DNA of 64,000 bases from contig CAJXQI010000020.1 of the NCBI GenBank assembly GCA_913058395.1, forward strand, positions 1 to 64,000, given 5' to 3'. The stretch is from an uncultured Colwellia sp. GTDB lineage: Bacteria > Pseudomonadota > Gammaproteobacteria > Enterobacterales > Alteromonadaceae. The position numbers and the translations under genes are program-made. Shown in pieces: positions 18,201 to 27,194 of the stretch (position 1 is the first letter of the stretch; every line of letters starts with the position of its first letter). The notes under the pieces were generated by a model. That model saw only the letters and a program-made list of their open reading frames with translations, did no database searches and was not told the origin of the DNA.

Positions 18201-18262
18201 TATGGTAATAACGTTAGTATGATACTAACTGCTAGGAATACCTTTCTACTTGTTATCTGCAA
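15224..18262 (-). CDS. Membrane hybrid histidine kinase with receiver and AraC-type DNA-binding domain
   Basis: 1012 residues. About residues 1-320 hold eight or more hydrophobic helices without a family name I can give. Then a PAS domain (about 360-470, SSNAILTTAVDGKVLSANPA), HisKA with phospho-acceptor His in ISHEFRTPL (near 490), HATPase_c (N box near NLIANAIKYTP, G boxes DTGIGI and GVGIGLSL), a receiver with Asp in VCDIMLTGIDG and Lys in LSKPF, and an AraC family helix-turn-helix at the C-terminus. It is a one-protein two-component system of the HTCS type, but with membrane helices in place of the propeller. The start is TTG with an AGG about 8 nt upstream; no better in-frame start is near. 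Its 3' end overlaps the propeller sensor by 9 bp, tail to tail. Confidence 0.9.
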   Translation of the reverse strand: MQITSRKVFLAVSIILTLLPYYLISQFTALSSEVLQTSALLFIQIISISFVAISYLRITSKPLKLFWQFMCLAVLSALISHLLFSFNIISRNLLLEDFFSLFSYFFILLAIETNPHISETRINRNISNRVPAIFFTLICFSYLVLLPFEFSINDTAKIMSSELFHLLIITVVFIRLVVTSYQCQGKFWCRIYSMLAIAAAAILVNNSVAYLSHFNSLGHIAIQASNSLPNYFSNLLALLPYCALIFAANNSLTYAITAVETKAAAMPELYLVLLTFALVLLHFAGTELNFHYKITSYLQSLLVITWLVIAFSLLIIIVYRKNKQNVKNQQKMHLHKSAEKELIKLNLLLTNSMINSEDKAIVNVSSNAILTTAVDGKVLSANPAAVQLFQCLEREIVGSRVNSFFASDDQMHYFFDFKSNVYTLQRKETGISKECTATRKDGTKFPVQAELQWADRDEKPLVVITFINLTARKLAEQQALDLKDKFIANISHEFRTPLTIINGILDRYLIKQHTEEEGKELQTAKRNGLRLVRMVEQLLELSRLSDNPQLTMATYRLHTLMAMPADSFARLAKQNNLSLSCDIPDDIWLECDAQAFEKIIFNLIANAIKYTPAGGDIKVIAHKSNDNFTLDIIDTGIGIDSASQAKIFERFQRADDEKNRGVFGVGIGLSLVSELVKAHQWKISVVSEYNNGSKFSLTIPCTPAIEDEKSTPTSISQTEVSSLLVEQHHSHQEKKPAHQKVILVIEDNLDMQTHIKQVIEQQHHCLLADSGEQGLVLAQEYMPDLIVCDIMLTGIDGFAVLKQLKSHEMTSHIPVILLTARSDLDSRLYGLNLQADEYLSKPFNHQELLTRIGNLIAGRAQLQQNYFENFKKDLQKTRKDNSFNNVADLTQVDSEELTLDSKFLEKLEMMTAKVYMDTDLDIIRLATEMAMSERQLQRKIKVLLGITPNNFIKEFRLKKAKVLLQNGSQIGRIALDVGFSSQTYFGRCFKEHYACTPKQYQQQLQQEQRSSS

Positions 18263-18435
18263 AAATACAACCTACTAGTTGATGACAACCTTTATCATTA
18301 TTGTGTTGTGGTTGGCATTTGTTTAGTTATTGGCAGTATACCTCATGTTAATATTTTGTGAATCATTATGATGGTGATATTACTTTCTGCTTGATTTTAA
18401 AGCGTATATCTTTACGAAAAACAAGGCGAAAAAAA

Positions 18436-18471
18436 CAAAAAAAGACCGATTTCAGTTATTGAAATCGGTCT
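18436..18471 (-). terminator. Terminator of the TonB-dependent receptor gene
   Basis: An 11-bp stem, GACCGATTTCA with TGAAATCGGTC, is followed on the minus strand by a long T-rich tract. Confidence 0.92.
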
Positions 18472-18521
18472 GTATACAAATCTAATGTTCAAACACTTAT
18501 GTGTAAGTTTTTTGGCTTAAA

Positions 18522-21248
18522 TTAGAAGCTGTAGTTTGCACCTAGCATGAAGGTACGGCCATATTCCTGATAATCCATAATACGGTTCGCATCACCATCT
18601 TCTAGTACTTCAAAGGCTTCGTTGGTTAAGTTATTTGCCTGTAGTAGCAAGGTTAAACCGTCAAATTGTGAACCTTCAGCGAATGAATAGCTAACTTGTG
18701 CATCAACAATTGTTTCAGCTTGGATCATTTTTAAGTTACGACCGCCACCGAAACCTGATACTTCACCTAAGAATTCACTACGGTAACGACCACTAACACG
18801 TGCTTCAAAACCTTCTTGTGAATAGTAAGCTGTTACGTTGACTACATTTTCAGAAAGTCCTGGTAACGGTGTTGAGCTGTTATTAGGATCAGGCTTCACG
18901 CTACTTGTTGTGTGTGAAGCATTAACTAATAAACCGTAGCCTTCTAATACTGGTGTGAACATTTCACCGGTAAGTGACATACTAAATTCAATACCGCTGA
19001 TATCACCGCCTTCGCCGTTTTGTGGAGAAGAGCTATAACCTAAGAAGTATTCAGGAGAACAAGTAACTTCATCACCAGCATCATTGATACAATCATCAGG
19101 AGTTGGGTAACCTGTAAAGTCTTCTACTACTTGCTCATTGTAAATATAGTTTTCTAAGTCTTTATAGAACAAGGCTATTGCGGTGTAGCCTTTATTGTCA
19201 GTAAAGTAGTGTTCGTACGATAAATCGATAGAGTTAGCGATCCAAGGTCTAAGTTCAGGGTTACCACCTGAAGCGCTCCATGGAGAATTGTCTAATTCAG
19301 TACTGTCTTCATACTTGTTATCAAAACCGTATTGACCACTAGCGCGTAAGTCATCCATACGAGCGCGTGATAAGGTTCTGGCAATACCTAAACGAAGTAC
19401 GTCTTCATCGGTGATGTTCAAGTTTAAGTTAAGGCTAGGTAAAAACTCCCAGTACTTATCGCCACCTGTTTTACTAACGTCATTATTACTTTTATCTGAG
19501 CTAATGGCTTCAGAGAATTGGTCAGTATAAACCGCTTGAAAACCAAAGTTACCTTTTAGTACGTAGTTACCCACTTCGGTATCAATATCAAGCTTACTGT
19601 AAATAGTGGTTACTTTTTCTTCAACTAACCATGCTTTTTCAGTAACGTCAGGATGAACAAAGTCTTCCTTTAAATATACGTCGCTGTTCCATAAGCTCCA
19701 TGCATCATAGGTAATAACATCGCCCAAACCAAATTTGCTGTAATCAACTAAACCTGCATTAGCTGCGCCGTAATAAATACTGCCGCCACTTGCTAAACCT
19801 CGGATCACAAATTCATCAGCTGACTTTTCTTTTGTACGCTCAATGTAATGCACGCCGAAAGTTAAGTTGTTGTATACATCGCTATCAATGTAACGAGAAA
19901 ATGCTAAACGTACTTGGTTAATTTCATCGTCAATATAGCTAAACTTGTTAAAGCCAACTTGTCCCCAATTGGCTGAGTCAGTTAAACCAACTTTTGTTGG
20001 GTCACTGTAATCAATTTCATGGGTAAACTTAGGGCCTTCACTAGTCATTTGGTACGACATAGTATCGAATTCGCCATTTGTGCCGGCATAAGTTTCTAAG
20101 TTCATGTCGGTACGCTCAACGCTAGAATGGGCAAGGTCAAGTTCCATTGTCCAATCGTCGTTGATTAAATATTCGGTATTCCAACCAATGGCAAATAAGT
20201 CACTGTCACGGCTATTTAAGTCACTGCGAATAATCGGTTTTACACCATCGTATGTACCGGTGATGATGTTACCATTTTCATCAAGGTTTTCTTCGTTGAC
20301 TGGGCGTAGTGTTGCATCAGCCCAACCAAAGCCCATTTCTACCATTGAAATGTTTTGAGTTTCTTCGAATTCTGAATAGAAAATATCTAGTGTTGAATGC
20401 AATTTATCATTTGGCGCATATTCAATAATCGCCATAACAGAATCACGCTCAAGTAAATTTGAGTTGTTTGACATTTTAGCGCCACCTAACTCTTTTAACG
20501 TTTTATCACCTACTTCAATATCTTTATAGCCCCAAGACTCAAAACGCTGTATTTGGTTAGGTGTTGAAGAATGTGAGAAACCAAGCGCTACGCCAATGGT
20601 GTCATCGGCAAATTGGTCGATATAAGTGGCATTTAAACGCTCACCTTTATCATCTCCTAATGGATGAACAGCATCGTCTTGGCTCATTTCATAGCGGCCA
20701 CCGACAGAGAATGTTTGCTTACCATGTGCAAGAGGTTTGATAGTTTGCATATCAACCGTGCCAGCGAGGCCTTGGCCAATTAATGCGGCATCAGGTGTTT
20801 TGTATACTAATACGCCGTTAAGTAATTCAGATGGAAATTGGTCAAATTCAACACTACGATTATCGCCGGTTGATACCACTTCACGACCGTTAAATAATGC
20901 TGTTGAGAAATCTGCAGACATACCACGAATACTGATATTTTGTGCGCGACCATTTAAACGTTGAGCAGTAACACCTGGTAAACGTGCAAGAGATTCAGCG
21001 ATACTTACATCGGGTAACTTACCAATGTCTTCAGCTGATATAGCTTCTACAATAGAGCTAGAATCCATTTTTAAAGATTGTGACGCTTCTAAGCTGCGGC
21101 GAATACCGCGAACTTCGATTATTTCGATTTTAGATTCATCTATTTCAGGTAAACTTTGCACAGCGTTGTCTTGTGCAAAGAGTGAAAATGAACAAAGGCC
21201 AGATCCAAGTAACGCAATTGATATCGCACTAGGTTTAAACGAAAGCAT
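18522..21248 (-). CDS. TonB-dependent outer-membrane receptor
   Basis: 908-residue outer-membrane transporter of the class typical of Alteromonadales, Caulobacter and Xanthomonas, often used for oligosaccharides. Signal peptide about 1-25. The plug domain has a near TonB box (IEIIEVRGIRRSLEAS) and the segments DIGKLPDVSIAESLARLPGV and ISIRGM; the rest is a beta-barrel ending in Phe (MLGANYSF), as expected for BamA-dependent insertion. The start ATG has GAGG upstream. Monocistronic. A perfect 16-bp palindrome about 120 bp upstream of the start codon is a likely operator. No glycoside hydrolase or inner-membrane transporter is adjacent, so the substrate is unknown. Confidence 0.93.
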   Translation of the reverse strand: MLSFKPSAISIALLGSGLCSFSLFAQDNAVQSLPEIDESKIEIIEVRGIRRSLEASQSLKMDSSSIVEAISAEDIGKLPDVSIAESLARLPGVTAQRLNGRAQNISIRGMSADFSTALFNGREVVSTGDNRSVEFDQFPSELLNGVLVYKTPDAALIGQGLAGTVDMQTIKPLAHGKQTFSVGGRYEMSQDDAVHPLGDDKGERLNATYIDQFADDTIGVALGFSHSSTPNQIQRFESWGYKDIEVGDKTLKELGGAKMSNNSNLLERDSVMAIIEYAPNDKLHSTLDIFYSEFEETQNISMVEMGFGWADATLRPVNEENLDENGNIITGTYDGVKPIIRSDLNSRDSDLFAIGWNTEYLINDDWTMELDLAHSSVERTDMNLETYAGTNGEFDTMSYQMTSEGPKFTHEIDYSDPTKVGLTDSANWGQVGFNKFSYIDDEINQVRLAFSRYIDSDVYNNLTFGVHYIERTKEKSADEFVIRGLASGGSIYYGAANAGLVDYSKFGLGDVITYDAWSLWNSDVYLKEDFVHPDVTEKAWLVEEKVTTIYSKLDIDTEVGNYVLKGNFGFQAVYTDQFSEAISSDKSNNDVSKTGGDKYWEFLPSLNLNLNITDEDVLRLGIARTLSRARMDDLRASGQYGFDNKYEDSTELDNSPWSASGGNPELRPWIANSIDLSYEHYFTDNKGYTAIALFYKDLENYIYNEQVVEDFTGYPTPDDCINDAGDEVTCSPEYFLGYSSSPQNGEGGDISGIEFSMSLTGEMFTPVLEGYGLLVNASHTTSSVKPDPNNSSTPLPGLSENVVNVTAYYSQEGFEARVSGRYRSEFLGEVSGFGGGRNLKMIQAETIVDAQVSYSFAEGSQFDGLTLLLQANNLTNEAFEVLEDGDANRIMDYQEYGRTFMLGANYSF

Positions 21249-21611
21249 AATGATTCCTCGATTATAAAGTGATTATGTATCTCTATAATATTTTGAAAGT
21301 TGCACTGTATATTTACAGCAGGGTTTCAGCGCGTGCATGTTAGCTTTTATGAAAGTTCAAAAATATCTTGTGCATACGTATGCACTTGGTGTGATATCAA
21401 AGAATTACTTTTTAGTTACTTGCTTTTTTAATTTAGCTCGCTGCGTGGTGGTTTTTTGTTCGATTTGTAATGGGCGTTGTTACAGTTTTAAAGGACGTAA
21501 TGAGGAATGAGACATTTATCGGTTAGACATTTAATGTTAATTCATGGAAGTTTCGATGAATGCTAAAACTAATATCTAAGGTGCTATTATTTTGAACTGA
21601 GACAAAATCGT
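21249..21611. other. Intergenic region upstream of the TonB receptor
   Basis: 363 bp between the TonB receptor start and the stop of the YgjP-like gene, both on the minus strand. It holds the receptor's promoter region and the palindrome at 21370-21385. I see no gene in it. Confidence 0.6.
21370..21385. promoter_or_regulatory. 16-bp perfect palindrome, likely operator of the TonB receptor gene
   Basis: GTGCATAC-GTATGCAC is a perfect inverted repeat with a central CG, the form typical of LacI-family operators. It lies about 120 bp upstream of the receptor start. No LacI-type gene lies in the window, so the regulator would be encoded elsewhere. Confidence 0.6.
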
Positions 21612-22121
21612 TTACGCGTAGATATCACCATTATTTTCAAGCTCAGTAAGGTAAATTCGCGTCATAAGCTCTAACTGGTGATAATTTGGCAGCATATGCT
21701 CACAGAGTTTATAAAATGCTTTGTTGTGGTCTTTTTCTTTCAAGTGGGCAAGTTCGTGCACCACAATCATATTTAATAATGCTTCAGGTGCCTTCTTAAA
21801 TAAACTCCCTATACGTAGCTCATTTTTACTTTTTAATTTATTACCTTGTACGCGTGACACATACGTGTGCAAGCCAAGCGCATTGTTAACAATATGAATT
21901 TTATCATCGTATTTTACTTGGCTCAGTGGTGCTGATTTTTTAAGAAATTGTTGCTTAAGCGCTAAGGTATATTGACGTAATGATTTATCGGTAGTTATCT
22001 CATGAGGTGTTGGAAATTGCGCTAATAAATAAGACTGCAACTTGTTTTCCTCAACTAACTTCTGTACTTGCTGTTGAATGCTATTTGAGTAATGAGATAA
22101 GTATTTTAACTGGTTGGTCAT
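21612..22121 (-). CDS. YgjP-like (DUF45/M48-type) metalloprotein
   Basis: 169-residue cytoplasmic protein with the zinc motif HELAHLKEKDHNKAF: His-Glu-x-x-His plus a third His seven residues on, as in the YgjP/SprT-like fold. No signal peptide or membrane segment. Length is near that of the family. Proteolytic activity is not proven for most members. There is no obvious functional link with the TonB receptor downstream or the divergent S9 peptidase. No clear ribosome binding site is seen before the ATG. Confidence 0.85.
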   Translation of the reverse strand: MTNQLKYLSHYSNSIQQQVQKLVEENKLQSYLLAQFPTPHEITTDKSLRQYTLALKQQFLKKSAPLSQVKYDDKIHIVNNALGLHTYVSRVQGNKLKSKNELRIGSLFKKAPEALLNMIVVHELAHLKEKDHNKAFYKLCEHMLPNYHQLELMTRIYLTELENNGDIYA

Positions 22122-22328
22122 TAGGGCTAAGTATGCTCGGTATTAATTACATTTGTGATTAGGCGCTTAGTTTACGCTATTCCTTTTAGCCATTCACTAC
22201 TTTGTATGTAAAGACGATGAGTAATAAAAGCTTTAATTGCTTATTAATTGTTCTATACTGTTTTTCGCTTAAAAGTGTTTGATATCTAAACTAAAATAAA
22301 ATTAAAAAATAATGTAAAGGGAATTGAA

Positions 22329-24251
22329 ATGCAAAACTTATCCAAAATAGCTAAGTTTATCGCTATTGCGGCGAGTATGTCAGTCGTACTTGCTTGCTCA
22401 AAACAAGAACCCACCGCCGAAGTTGTGGCAGCTGTCGAAGAAACCTCAGTTTTTAAAACTTATAGTGCTGAAGAGTTTTTCAAAACCCGTTCAGTTTTTG
22501 GTTCATCGATTAATGCCGATGCTACAGCGGTATTAGTAAGTGATGATGAAAGTGGTATTTATAACGCCTATAAAGTGCCATTAGATGGCACCGCACCAAC
22601 ACAATTAACTAGCTCTAGCAAAGAGTCTATTTATGTTGTTGGTTGGTTTCCTGAAGATGAGCGATTCTTATACAGTGCGGACAAAGGAGGGGATGAGTTA
22701 GATCACCTTTTTGTACAAGAGATAAATGGTGAAGAAAAAGACTTAACACCGGGTGAAGGTTTAAAGGCATTTTTTGTTAGCTGGCATCAAGATAATAAGC
22801 AGTTCTTTGTCGCAACCAATGAACGAGATCCTAAATATTTTGATGTTTATTTATACCAAGTAGCTGACTATTCGCGAGCGATGATTTTTCAAAATGACTC
22901 AGGTTATTCACCTGAAGCCATTAGCCCTAATGGTCAGTATATTGCCTTAAGTAAAAGTAATTCAAACGCTGACTCGAATTTATACATGGTTGACTTAGCC
23001 ACTGAAGAGCCTTTAGCTGAATTGATCAGCGAACATGAAGGCGATGTGCAGCATAGTGCTTATACCTTTACCCGTGATAATAGCGCACTAATTTATTCTA
23101 CTGATGAGTTTGGTGAATTTAACCAAGCGTGGTCATATAATTTAGCTAGTAAAGAAAAATCGGAAAACTTTGCGGTAAATTGGGATGTTAGTTTTACCTA
23201 TTTTTCTAAAGACGGCCGTTACCAAGTACATGGCGTGAATGCCGATGCTCAAACTAAAATTGAAATTCAAGATTTAGTGACGAATAAAAAACTAGCACTA
23301 CCTGAAATGCCGAGTGGTGATTTGCGCGGTGTGAATTTCTCTGCCGACGGTAAACAGATGGTGTTTTATATTAACTCTGATACTTCGCCGTCAAACTTAT
23401 ATGTTCATCAATTGGGTCGTGACAGTATTAAGCGCTTAACCGATACCGGTAATCCAAGCATTTTAGAAGAAAATTTGGTGGTTGGTGAAGTGGTGCGCTT
23501 TAAAAGCTTTGATGGTTTAGAAATCCCCGGCATTTTATATAAGCCAAAACAAGCCGCGACAGAAAAAGTACCAGCATTAGTGTGGATACATGGCGGCCCT
23601 GGTGGACAAAGTCGTAAAGGCTACTCGGCGCTTATCCAGCATTTAGTCAATAATGGTTATGCTATTTTCAGAATTAATAACAGAGGCTCTAACGGTTACG
23701 GAAAAACCTTCAATCATTTAGATGATAAAAAGCATGGTGATCACGACTTAAAAGACGTGGTTTACAACAAGTACTATTTACAATCTTTGGATTGGGTTGA
23801 TGCTGATAGAATTGGCGTTATTGGTGGTAGTTACGGTGGTTACCTAACCATGGCAGCAATGACTTTTACTGAAGAATTTGAAGTCGGCATCAATATTTTT
23901 GGTGTCACCAATTGGGTTCGAACTTTAGAAAGTATTCCGCCTTATTGGGAAGCATTTCGCAAGTCATTATACGATGAGCTGGGTGACCCAAGTACTGATA
24001 AAGAGCGTTTACACAATATTTCGCCAGTATTCTTTGGGCAAAATGTTAAGAAACCGGTATTAGTGGTGCAAGGTAAAAACGATCCACGAGTATTGAAAAT
24101 TGAAAGTGATGATATGGTTGAGTCTATCCGCGCTGGCGGCACATACGTTGATTATTTAGTGTTTGACGATGAAGGCCATGGCTTTAGTAAAAAGGTAAAT
24201 CGTATTAGTGCTTCGAACAAATACTTAAGCTTTTTGCAGGCGCATTTATAA
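22329..24251 (+). CDS. S9 family peptidase, lipoprotein (prolyl oligopeptidase-like)
   Basis: 640 residues. Lipoprotein signal peptide with lipobox VLAC (Cys23), so the mature protein is probably membrane-anchored in the periplasm. An N-terminal beta-propeller (about 45-370, with YSADKGGDE and TRDN-type blades) gates an alpha/beta-hydrolase domain with catalytic Ser in GGSYGGYL, Asp in QGKNDPRV and His in DEGHGF. The HGGPGGQS segment supplies the oxyanion region. It should cleave short peptides, likely after the secreted subtilases have acted. AAAGGGAA precedes the ATG. It converges on pgi across a shared 15-bp hairpin. Confidence 0.92.
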   Translation: MQNLSKIAKFIAIAASMSVVLACSKQEPTAEVVAAVEETSVFKTYSAEEFFKTRSVFGSSINADATAVLVSDDESGIYNAYKVPLDGTAPTQLTSSSKESIYVVGWFPEDERFLYSADKGGDELDHLFVQEINGEEKDLTPGEGLKAFFVSWHQDNKQFFVATNERDPKYFDVYLYQVADYSRAMIFQNDSGYSPEAISPNGQYIALSKSNSNADSNLYMVDLATEEPLAELISEHEGDVQHSAYTFTRDNSALIYSTDEFGEFNQAWSYNLASKEKSENFAVNWDVSFTYFSKDGRYQVHGVNADAQTKIEIQDLVTNKKLALPEMPSGDLRGVNFSADGKQMVFYINSDTSPSNLYVHQLGRDSIKRLTDTGNPSILEENLVVGEVVRFKSFDGLEIPGILYKPKQAATEKVPALVWIHGGPGGQSRKGYSALIQHLVNNGYAIFRINNRGSNGYGKTFNHLDDKKHGDHDLKDVVYNKYYLQSLDWVDADRIGVIGGSYGGYLTMAAMTFTEEFEVGINIFGVTNWVRTLESIPPYWEAFRKSLYDELGDPSTDKERLHNISPVFFGQNVKKPVLVVQGKNDPRVLKIESDDMVESIRAGGTYVDYLVFDDEGHGFSKKVNRISASNKYLSFLQAHL

Positions 24252-24276
24252 GCTGAATTTATAAATTAAATTTATT

Positions 24277-24315
24277 AACGACACTTTCTTTTATATTTGA
24301 AAGAAAGTGTCGTTT
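24277..24315. terminator. Bidirectional terminator between the S9 peptidase and pgi
   Basis: A perfect 15-bp stem (24277-24291 with 24300-24314) encloses an 8-nt loop. It lies between two convergent genes with T-rich sequence on both sides. Confidence 0.9.
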
Positions 24316-24331
24316 AATATATTGGTAATTG

Positions 24332-25975
24332 TTATTTAGTATGGCTCTGGTAAAAGTTAATTAGACCTGTTGTTGAGCTATCGTGTTGCTCGCTTATTTC
24401 CCCCGAAGCCAACTCTTCTTGAATATTATTGGCTAAACCTTTGCCAAGCTCTACGCCCCATTGATCAAAAGAACAAATCTGTAAAATGATGCCTTGAACA
24501 AAAATTTTATGCTCGTATAAAGCAATTAAGCTACCTAATGAACGTGGTGAAATACGCTTCATTAAAATAGTATTAGTTGGGCGATTGCCTTTGTGAACTT
24601 TATGCGGCGCTACTTTGTCTATGTAGTCTTGAGTACGGCCTTTAGCTTTTAAATCAGCACGCACTTGAGTTTCATCAACACCTTGCATCAGCGCTTGAGT
24701 TTGGGCGAAAAAGTTAGCCATTAAGGTTTCATGATGCCCCTGTACAGGCGTAACACTTTCTACCGAGCCAATAAAGTCGGCAGGAACAACGTTATTGCTT
24801 TGATGCAAGTATTGATAAAATGCATGCTGGCCATTAATACCTAATTCGCCCCAAATTGAAGGAACCGTAGGGTAAGGAATAGAGTCGCCATCCCAAGTGA
24901 CCGATTTGCCGTTACTTTCCATTTCAGCCTGTTGTAAATACGCGGAAAGCATATGTAATGATTGGTCGTAAGGTAAAATTGCCTGAGATTGCGCACCTAA
25001 AAACGTGCAATTCCAAACGCTTAATAAGGCGAGAATAACTGGCGCATTTTCTTCCAATGGCGTATTACAAAAGTGCTCGTCAAGTTCATGTGCACCTTCA
25101 AGTAATTCAATAAAACGCTCAAAGCCTAAATCAATAGCAATCGGTAAACCAATCGCAGACCAAAGTGAGAAACGTCCGCCAACCCAGTCCCACATATCAA
25201 AAATATTTTCTTCGGCGATACCAAACTCAGTAGCATTTTTCTTATTAGATGATACGGCAACAAAGTGTTTGGCAATAGCTGATTGATCAAAAGAAGACGA
25301 CACTAACCATTTCATTGCTGTTTTAGCATTGGTCATAGTTTCAGTAGTGGTAAAGGTTTTACTTGATACAATAAATAGTACTTTTTCTGGGTTTAACGGG
25401 CGCAGTACATTGGCTATTTGTGTGCCATCAACATTAGAAACATAATGAACATTAACGCTATTATCACTATATTGCTTTAATGCTTCTGTAACCATTTGTG
25501 GGCCTAAATTCGAGCCGCCAACACCAATATTTACCACGTCTGTAATGCGCTTTCCTGAGTAGCCTTTCCATAACCCTTGGCGAACTTTCTCGCTAAAAGC
25601 TTTCATCTTGTTTAACGCTAATTGCACATCAATATTGATATCTTTACCGTCAAGTAATATAGGCTTACTCGAACGATTTCTTAATGCAGTATGTAAAACA
25701 GCGCGCTCTTCGGTGCGATTAATTTGTTCTCCGTTAAACATTTTTTCACGCCAACCTTCAACATCACATTCTTTTGCCAAATTAATTAGCAAGTTCATTG
25801 TTGAGTTAGATATAAGGTTTTTTGAGTAATCGACGAGGAAGGGCGGAAGCTGAATGGAGAATTGCTCAAAACGTTTAGGGTTTTGCTTAAATAGCTCGCT
25901 CATATGTTGCTGTTTAATTTCATCAGCGTGACTTGTTAACTTTTTCCAGCTAGGTAATGAGGTTCTACTTTGCAT
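24332..25975 (-). CDS. pgi: Glucose-6-phosphate isomerase
   Basis: Interconverts glucose-6-phosphate and fructose-6-phosphate in the cytoplasm (glycolysis and gluconeogenesis). 547 residues, close to the 549 of E. coli Pgi. Seen in the sequence: INRTEERAVLHTALR, the sugar-phosphate binding segment NIGVGGSNLGPQM, SKTFTTTETM with the following lysines, and the C-terminal signature region around FDQWGVELGKGLA. GGAG lies 6 nt before the ATG. Stand-alone gene, divergent from a LysR regulator. It is not part of a sugar operon here. Confidence 0.98.
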   Translation of the reverse strand: MQSRTSLPSWKKLTSHADEIKQQHMSELFKQNPKRFEQFSIQLPPFLVDYSKNLISNSTMNLLINLAKECDVEGWREKMFNGEQINRTEERAVLHTALRNRSSKPILLDGKDINIDVQLALNKMKAFSEKVRQGLWKGYSGKRITDVVNIGVGGSNLGPQMVTEALKQYSDNSVNVHYVSNVDGTQIANVLRPLNPEKVLFIVSSKTFTTTETMTNAKTAMKWLVSSSFDQSAIAKHFVAVSSNKKNATEFGIAEENIFDMWDWVGGRFSLWSAIGLPIAIDLGFERFIELLEGAHELDEHFCNTPLEENAPVILALLSVWNCTFLGAQSQAILPYDQSLHMLSAYLQQAEMESNGKSVTWDGDSIPYPTVPSIWGELGINGQHAFYQYLHQSNNVVPADFIGSVESVTPVQGHHETLMANFFAQTQALMQGVDETQVRADLKAKGRTQDYIDKVAPHKVHKGNRPTNTILMKRISPRSLGSLIALYEHKIFVQGIILQICSFDQWGVELGKGLANNIQEELASGEISEQHDSSTTGLINFYQSHTK

Positions 25976-26115
25976 TTTTTCTCCAGTCGGGTATTTGTGC
26001 GCTTATAAAATGATAGTTACTTATTAACGGCGAGAACGCTATCAGCATACTATTACTATATTCAGTTGGGTTACCAATAATTAATAGATCTATTGAACTG
26101 TTAATTAGTTATTTG

Positions 26116-26133
26116 CCTGACCATTTGGTCAGG
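26116..26133. promoter_or_regulatory. TGACCA-N2-TGGTCA palindrome, probable TetR-family operator
   Basis: CCTGACC-ATTT-GGTCAGG is a perfect 7-4-7 inverted repeat in the 262-bp region between divergent pgi and a LysR-type gene. Its core has the TGACCA-N2-TGGTCA form known for RutR-like TetR-family repressors. LysR proteins usually bind T-N11-A sites, so the adjacent LysR is an unlikely binder. Confidence 0.55.
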
Positions 26134-26237
26134 TTTGTACTATTAAAACATTTTACTGGTGAATAACAAGAAATAACTTTTGTCATTTTTAATCAGTGTG
26201 CAATAATTTTTCAATACAACATTATTAGAATAACTCT

Positions 26238-27128
26238 ATGCAACAATATGACTTAGTCGCTTTACGAAGTTTTATCTCCGTAGTGGATACTGGCAGCTTT
26301 AATCAGGCTGCTGAATTACTAAACGCTAGTACCGCAGCGGTAAGTCGACGGGTATCTGGTTTGGAAACGGCATTAGATGTCAGGCTTTTAAACCGAACAA
26401 CCAGACGTGTAGAATTAACAGAGGCTGGGCAGCAATTTTATCGAGATGTAGTGAATATTTTTCAGTCGTTGGATGAAGCGCAAGAACGTATTCAGTCTCG
26501 TAGCCAGAATTTAAAAGGTAATTTGCGTATTTCGGCACCATTAAGTTTTGGTATTACTTCTTTAAATCCTATTCTAACTGGGTTTATGAAATTGCACCCA
26601 GAGCTTAAAATTCATTTACAACTTGAAGATCACCGCACAGATTTTGTTGCTGAAGGTATTGATGTAGGTATTCGAGTTGGGCGTTTAGAAGATTCGTCTC
26701 TCATTGCTATTCCAATTACTAAGGTGTCAGCAAAAGTTTATGCATCCCCGGACTACCTTGCTAAGCATGGCTTGCCAATTACGCCAGAAGATCTGCTGAC
26801 TCATAATTGTTTACGTTATAGTTTAATCAACCCGAAATATGGTTGGATTTTTCAAGAAAATGGTGTTGAACGAAATGTTGAAGTAAGTGGTACGTTAACT
26901 TGTAATAATGGTAATGCCTTAAAAGAAGCGGCAGTAGAAGGTATTGGTATTGTTCAGTCACCAACTTTTATAGTTGGCGATGCTGAAGAAAAAGGGCAAT
27001 TAGTTGAAATACTTTCGGAATATAAAGCTGAGTCTTTTGGCTTATACGCGATTAAGCTTTCACGTAAATTTACCTCCGCAAAAGTGAATGCTTTTGTCGA
27101 CTATGTAAAAGCATATTATGCACAGTAA
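26238..27128 (+). CDS. LysR family transcriptional regulator
   Basis: 296 residues: N-terminal winged helix-turn-helix (about 5-64; FNQAAELLNASTAAVSRRVSGLE) and a C-terminal periplasmic-binding-protein-like effector domain (about 90-290). The wording around TTRRVELTEAGQQFY and GIDVGIRVGRLEDSSL fits the CrgA/AaeR-like subgroup, which often responds to aromatic or quinone-like compounds. It has no obvious target next to it: pgi lies upstream divergently and the TetR gene downstream is on the other strand. Its target is unknown. Confidence 0.9.
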   Translation: MQQYDLVALRSFISVVDTGSFNQAAELLNASTAAVSRRVSGLETALDVRLLNRTTRRVELTEAGQQFYRDVVNIFQSLDEAQERIQSRSQNLKGNLRISAPLSFGITSLNPILTGFMKLHPELKIHLQLEDHRTDFVAEGIDVGIRVGRLEDSSLIAIPITKVSAKVYASPDYLAKHGLPITPEDLLTHNCLRYSLINPKYGWIFQENGVERNVEVSGTLTCNNGNALKEAAVEGIGIVQSPTFIVGDAEEKGQLVEILSEYKAESFGLYAIKLSRKFTSAKVNAFVDYVKAYYAQ

Positions 27129-27194
27129 TTGTTATTAGTTATTAGTAAATTATTACCCAAAAGTGACCAGTGAACGGCATAGCTATTTGTTCTA

